In this document: piece by piece, positions 40,146 to 42,667 of the stretch
How positions within the stretch are numbered: position 1 is the first letter of the stretch
Layout of the letters: each line of letters opens with the position of its first letter
Source: a virus
Length of the DNA: 42,667 nt
Reading direction: 5' to 3' (one strand)
IMG/VR virus record: IMGVR_UViG_3300032241_003117
Span: 1-42,667 of that record
The notes under the pieces: generated by a model
Databases searched by the model: none
What the model was told of the DNA's origin: nothing
What the model saw: the letters and a program-made list of their open reading frames with translations, nothing else
Made by a program: the position numbers and the translations under genes

Positions 40146-40751
40146 CTAGAATAGTCTGGCGGCCACCCATTGGTCTTGTGGGCCATCTGTAAACGCAGTG
40201 TGATTATGGTGTTTTAATATTCGATAACCGGGCTTTAATCGTTCCCAGATCGCTTCTTCGGTGACATCAGTCCAGTCGTACAGATATGCGGGCCACATTT
40301 CAGTTTCAGCACCACCATTGACACAACCATGTCCGCCCAGGAGTCGAGTATCGTCTATGATGATGATGTCATCGTAGGGACGTTGCTGTAAGATCTCCAA
40401 TTCTGTCAGTAGAGGTGTGTTGGAGCGGCCGTAGCGTTCTTCGTCGCCAAAGGCTGTGGTTCCGGCGCTGTAGTGTGCGTCTAAAAAAATGGTCACTGGC
40501 TCTGGCATGGTAGCCAGGAGTTCTGGAAGAATAGTTTTTGAATTGCCAAAATGTAAGTGTACGTTGGGATTGTTTTTAAAACGCTCACAGCAGTGATCAT
40601 ACCAAGGTTTGCTCAGTTCAACGGAGTGTACCTGTTCGTACTGATCAGCCACATGACCAATGCCATCGCCACGATAGGCACCTGTTTCTATGTAGTAGCG
40701 TGTGGGTTGCCGTTGACTGGCATGATAAAAGTGTTCAGTAAGTCGCGGCAA
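40146..40751 (-). CDS. SAM-dependent methyltransferase-like protein, TTG start
   Basis: A 201-residue class I methyltransferase-like fold. Motif I is ETGAYRGDG (22-30), followed by 'VHSVELSKPWYDHCCERFKN' with an acidic residue at the end of strand 2, 'NVHLHFGNSKTILPELLA', and 'TIFLDAHYSAGTTAFGDEER' then 'DIIIIDDTRLLGGHG'. This resembles small methyltransferases acting on sugars or small molecules near glycosyltransferases. An in-frame stop lies three codons upstream, so TTG at 40751 is the only plausible start; it follows the stop of the polyglycine gene by six bases and may be coupled to it. Substrate unknown. Confidence 0.72.
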   Translation of the reverse strand: MPRLTEHFYHASQRQPTRYYIETGAYRGDGIGHVADQYEQVHSVELSKPWYDHCCERFKNNPNVHLHFGNSKTILPELLATMPEPVTIFLDAHYSAGTTAFGDEERYGRSNTPLLTELEILQQRPYDDIIIIDDTRLLGGHGCVNGGAETEMWPAYLYDWTDVTEEAIWERLKPGYRILKHHNHTAFTDGPQDQWVAARLF

Positions 40752-40757
40752 TTGATT

Positions 40758-41525
40758 TTATGCTGTGTAACTTCCGGTAGAGCCGGTAAACGCTATAAAA
40801 GTGTTGGCGCCCGATGTGGTCACGGTTGGGCTACCTGTAACTGTGCCGGTGTAGAATGCGGTTGGCACTGCTATAATGATTACACCGTGTTGTCCGTTAG
40901 ATCCGTTTGCATTAGTAAGACCACCGCCACCACCGGATCCTAAGGCAGAATACTCGGTTCCTTGGGTTCCTCCGCCATAGGCATAGGTATTTCCGTCGAT
41001 CCATGTTGAACCTGCTCCAGCAGCAGCAATACCAGCACTTACTCCGCCAGCGCCACCGGCGCCGCCACCACCGCCACTATAACCGGGCGCTTGTGCTGTG
41101 GCTCCATTGTTACCTTGGCCTGAAGTTCCTGTTCCACCAGCATTTGTTCCGGGGCCACCGCCTCCGCCGCCTGATCCGCCATTGGTACCAGCTTGATTGG
41201 GTCCTCCACCACCACCGCCACCCAACGCAGTCAACCCAAACGCAGTTGAGTTCGCCCCAACGTTGCCAGGACCCGGATACGATGTTCCGCCGGTTCCGAA
41301 TGTTCCTATAGTAAATGAATAAGTTGTACCAGCGGTTAGATTTGTAGTTCCACTTAGATAGCCGCCAGCGCCACCACCACCTCCAAATTGATTGGAGCCG
41401 CCAGATCCAGAATAGCCACCACCACCACCACCAGCCACAATCAAATAGGATGCTGGGTAGGTCACAGCCGAGGTCATGGTAAATCCTGGCCCCATTGTAA
41501 ACCCCGGTCCTAATGTAATTGACAT
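40758..41525 (-). CDS. Polyglycine adhesin-like protein, 255 aa
   Basis: Starts MSITLGPGFTMGPGFTMTSA, then a strand 'YPASYLIVAGGGGGGYSGSG', and contains many runs of three to seven glycines separated by N, T, A and S across residues about 30-215. The glycine-run architecture recalls the receptor-binding tips of gp38 in T2/S16-like phages, where parallel polyglycine type II helices carry variable loops. The C-terminus (GQHGVIIIAVPTAFYTGTVT) is typical of the glycine-rich domain that ends in a hydrophobic strand. It lies beside gp23 rather than with the main fibres. A late box (CTAAATA) and AAAGGAT are upstream. Adhesin function is inferred from composition and layout. Confidence 0.75.
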   Translation of the reverse strand: MSITLGPGFTMGPGFTMTSAVTYPASYLIVAGGGGGGYSGSGGSNQFGGGGGAGGYLSGTTNLTAGTTYSFTIGTFGTGGTSYPGPGNVGANSTAFGLTALGGGGGGGPNQAGTNGGSGGGGGGPGTNAGGTGTSGQGNNGATAQAPGYSGGGGGAGGAGGVSAGIAAAGAGSTWIDGNTYAYGGGTQGTEYSALGSGGGGGLTNANGSNGQHGVIIIAVPTAFYTGTVTGSPTVTTSGANTFIAFTGSTGSYTA

Positions 41526-41547
41526 ACGCTATCCTTTGATGATTGTA

Positions 41548-41554
41548 TATTTAG
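41548..41554 (-). promoter_or_regulatory. Late promoter box for the polyglycine protein
   Basis: CTAAATA on the minus strand, about 22 bases before the ATG at 41525, just after the gp23 terminator. Confidence 0.6.
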
Positions 41555-41582
41555 TGACAGCTCTGAATGTGATGCCAACAAA

Positions 41583-41602
41583 AAAGCACCTTGCGGTGCT
41601 TT
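41583..41602 (-). terminator. Intrinsic terminator after gp23
   Basis: An 8-bp stem (AAAGCACC with GGTGCTTT, loop of four) followed on the minus strand by a T-rich tract, about 50 bases past the gp23 stop. Confidence 0.8.
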
Positions 41603-41651
41603 CTTGCTCGTCCCATCCCAAAGGATAAGATGATTGGGTGTAATTCTCGGA

Positions 41652-42667
41652 TTAGGAGAAAGACAAGTTTTGTACAGCGATTTCACCAACATAGTCAGCA
41701 GCGTTACCGAAGGAACTTGCTGTGTTTGTCAATTCAACGAAGCCATAACGTGTCATGAATGATACGACTGGTTCGAATGTTGATGGATCCAAAACAACAC
41801 CACTGCTCATTAAAGGAATATATGGGCAATAGAACGCGGCAGCATCTGCCTCGCTTGTGCCCTTATAGCCTACCAACACAGAAGCTGTGTCTTGAGCATA
41901 GCTGTTTACAAACACACGCATTGCACCGTTCAATGTACCAACAAACTTGGTGTTTGTAGGTGCTTCAAATGTGCCTTCTGTTGTGCGAGCAAAAGCTGAA
42001 GTTGTTGCAGATTGCAATACTGTCAATGCAGCTGGAGATACAACAGCCCAGTTACCGGCGCCACGACGTGTGCGCTGAGCGATCAAGTTAGCAACGCGGT
42101 TGATCAACACTGCCAAAGCGGCATGCTCATCACCAACGAATGTTGCTGTACCAGATACAGTAGCTTGGTTGTATGTGTACTCTGTTGCTGCCAATGTGGA
42201 CAAGCTCAAGAGGATCTCTTGGTCAATCTCAGCTGTGATCTCTTGTGCAAGAGCAGCCATGATTTCTGCTTCAACGTCAATGCCATGAATGGCTTGTGCG
42301 TCTTGTGCAGATTCAAATGTCCAACGAGCCTGGAGTTTGCGTGTCTTAGCTTCAACAGCTTGCTTCAAGATCTGTACGGAAATTTGCTTACCGCCTGTAC
42401 CTTCCATTGTTGCTGTGTTGTTACCAGTGTAACCAGAGGCTGTTGTTTGGCCTTGTGGTACAGTGGAGTATGCAGTAGCGATTGTGAAAGGACTCAATGC
42501 TTCTTGACCTGCTGTTACAGAAGTAGCAGCTTGTGAGCTGTCTTGCAATGACTGTGCATAACGTACACGCAATGTGTGGATTTGACCAACAGGACCTGTC
42601 ATTGGCTGAACGCCTACCAACTCGTTAGCAATAACAGTTGGCATAACACGTCGAATCACTGGCAGAA
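41652..42667 (-). CDS. gp23: Major capsid protein gp23 (partial, C-terminal 337 residues)
   Basis: The frame runs off the right window edge; the apparent start at 42659 is a GTG inside the gene. Near the N-terminal end of the visible part is 'RRVMPTVIANELVGVQPMTG', then PVGQIHTLRVRYA, which parallels the T4 gp23 'ICGVQPMNSPTGQVFALR' region. Further on are 'TRKLQARWTFESAQDAQAIH', GIDVEAEIMAALAQEITAEI and the C-terminal 'FMTRYGFVELTNTASSFGNA' with GEIAVQNLSFS, all as in T4-type capsid proteins. It forms the hexameric capsomers after proteolytic maturation. Codon use is cleaner and more regular than in the fibre genes, as expected for the most abundant virion protein. A strong terminator follows. 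Confidence 0.95.
   Translation of the reverse strand, partial: LPVIRRVMPTVIANELVGVQPMTGPVGQIHTLRVRYAQSLQDSSQAATSVTAGQEALSPFTIATAYSTVPQGQTTASGYTGNNTATMEGTGGKQISVQILKQAVEAKTRKLQARWTFESAQDAQAIHGIDVEAEIMAALAQEITAEIDQEILLSLSTLAATEYTYNQATVSGTATFVGDEHAALAVLINRVANLIAQRTRRGAGNWAVVSPAALTVLQSATTSAFARTTEGTFEAPTNTKFVGTLNGAMRVFVNSYAQDTASVLVGYKGTSEADAAAFYCPYIPLMSSGVVLDPSTFEPVVSFMTRYGFVELTNTASSFGNAADYVGEIAVQNLSFS

Noticed and set aside
1-42667. tRNA genes, CRISPR arrays, integrase/att sites or insertion sequences
   Set aside because: None seen. The many repeats in fibre genes are in-frame protein repeats, not spacer arrays.

Overview
The window is a dense stretch of a T4-like myovirus genome (straight-contractile-tail Caudoviricetes). 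No host genes, tRNAs, CRISPR arrays or insertion sequences were seen. The assignment rests on recognisable T4-type proteins: major capsid protein gp23 (right edge), tail sheath gp18, tail tube gp19, the neck and tail-completion proteins gp13, gp14 and gp15, a gp1-like dNMP kinase and a DexA-like exonuclease. The style of the proteins (large GN-repeat fibres, long gp14/gp15/gp18, promoters of the form CATAAATA or CTAAATA) is closest to what I know of aquatic T4-like phages such as cyanophage relatives. The host cannot be read from the sequence; no photosynthesis genes are present in this window.

Layout. 1-4942 (minus): a partial tube-like protein, gp19, and a greatly enlarged gp18. 5040-8773: a mixed block with a plus-strand HNH/zinc protein, minus-strand dNMP kinase and DexA (ATGA overlap), gp13, and two minus-strand unknown genes that carry classical sigma70-type promoters. 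8831-12024 (plus): gp14, gp15 and a NUDIX hydrolase as one unit. 12009-37728 (minus): about 25 kb of fibre, adhesin and accessory virion proteins. Very long GN-repeat fibres alternate with short proteins, including a pair that looks like the same small protein with and without a LamG-like lectin domain. 37879-40751: a small glycan-modification island (TPR-glycosyltransferase on plus, GT10-like glycosyltransferase and methyltransferase on minus). 40758-41525: a polyglycine protein resembling gp38-type adhesins. 41652-42667: C-terminal two thirds of gp23.

Expression. Two promoter classes can be read. T4-type late boxes (CATAAATA/CTAAATA) precede most virion genes, and TTGACN-N17-TANANT-type promoters precede dexA and the two unknown genes. 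At several genes the promoter lies only 4-7 bases from the ATG, which predicts leaderless or nearly leaderless mRNAs; at most fibre and tail genes it lies 20-95 bases upstream with a normal Shine-Dalgarno. The gp13 start has a hairpin over its ribosome-binding site whose 5' arm would be removed in late transcripts, the arrangement known from T4 genes e and soc. Three intrinsic terminators were found (after gp23, after the 318-aa virion protein, and after the 1424-aa fibre).
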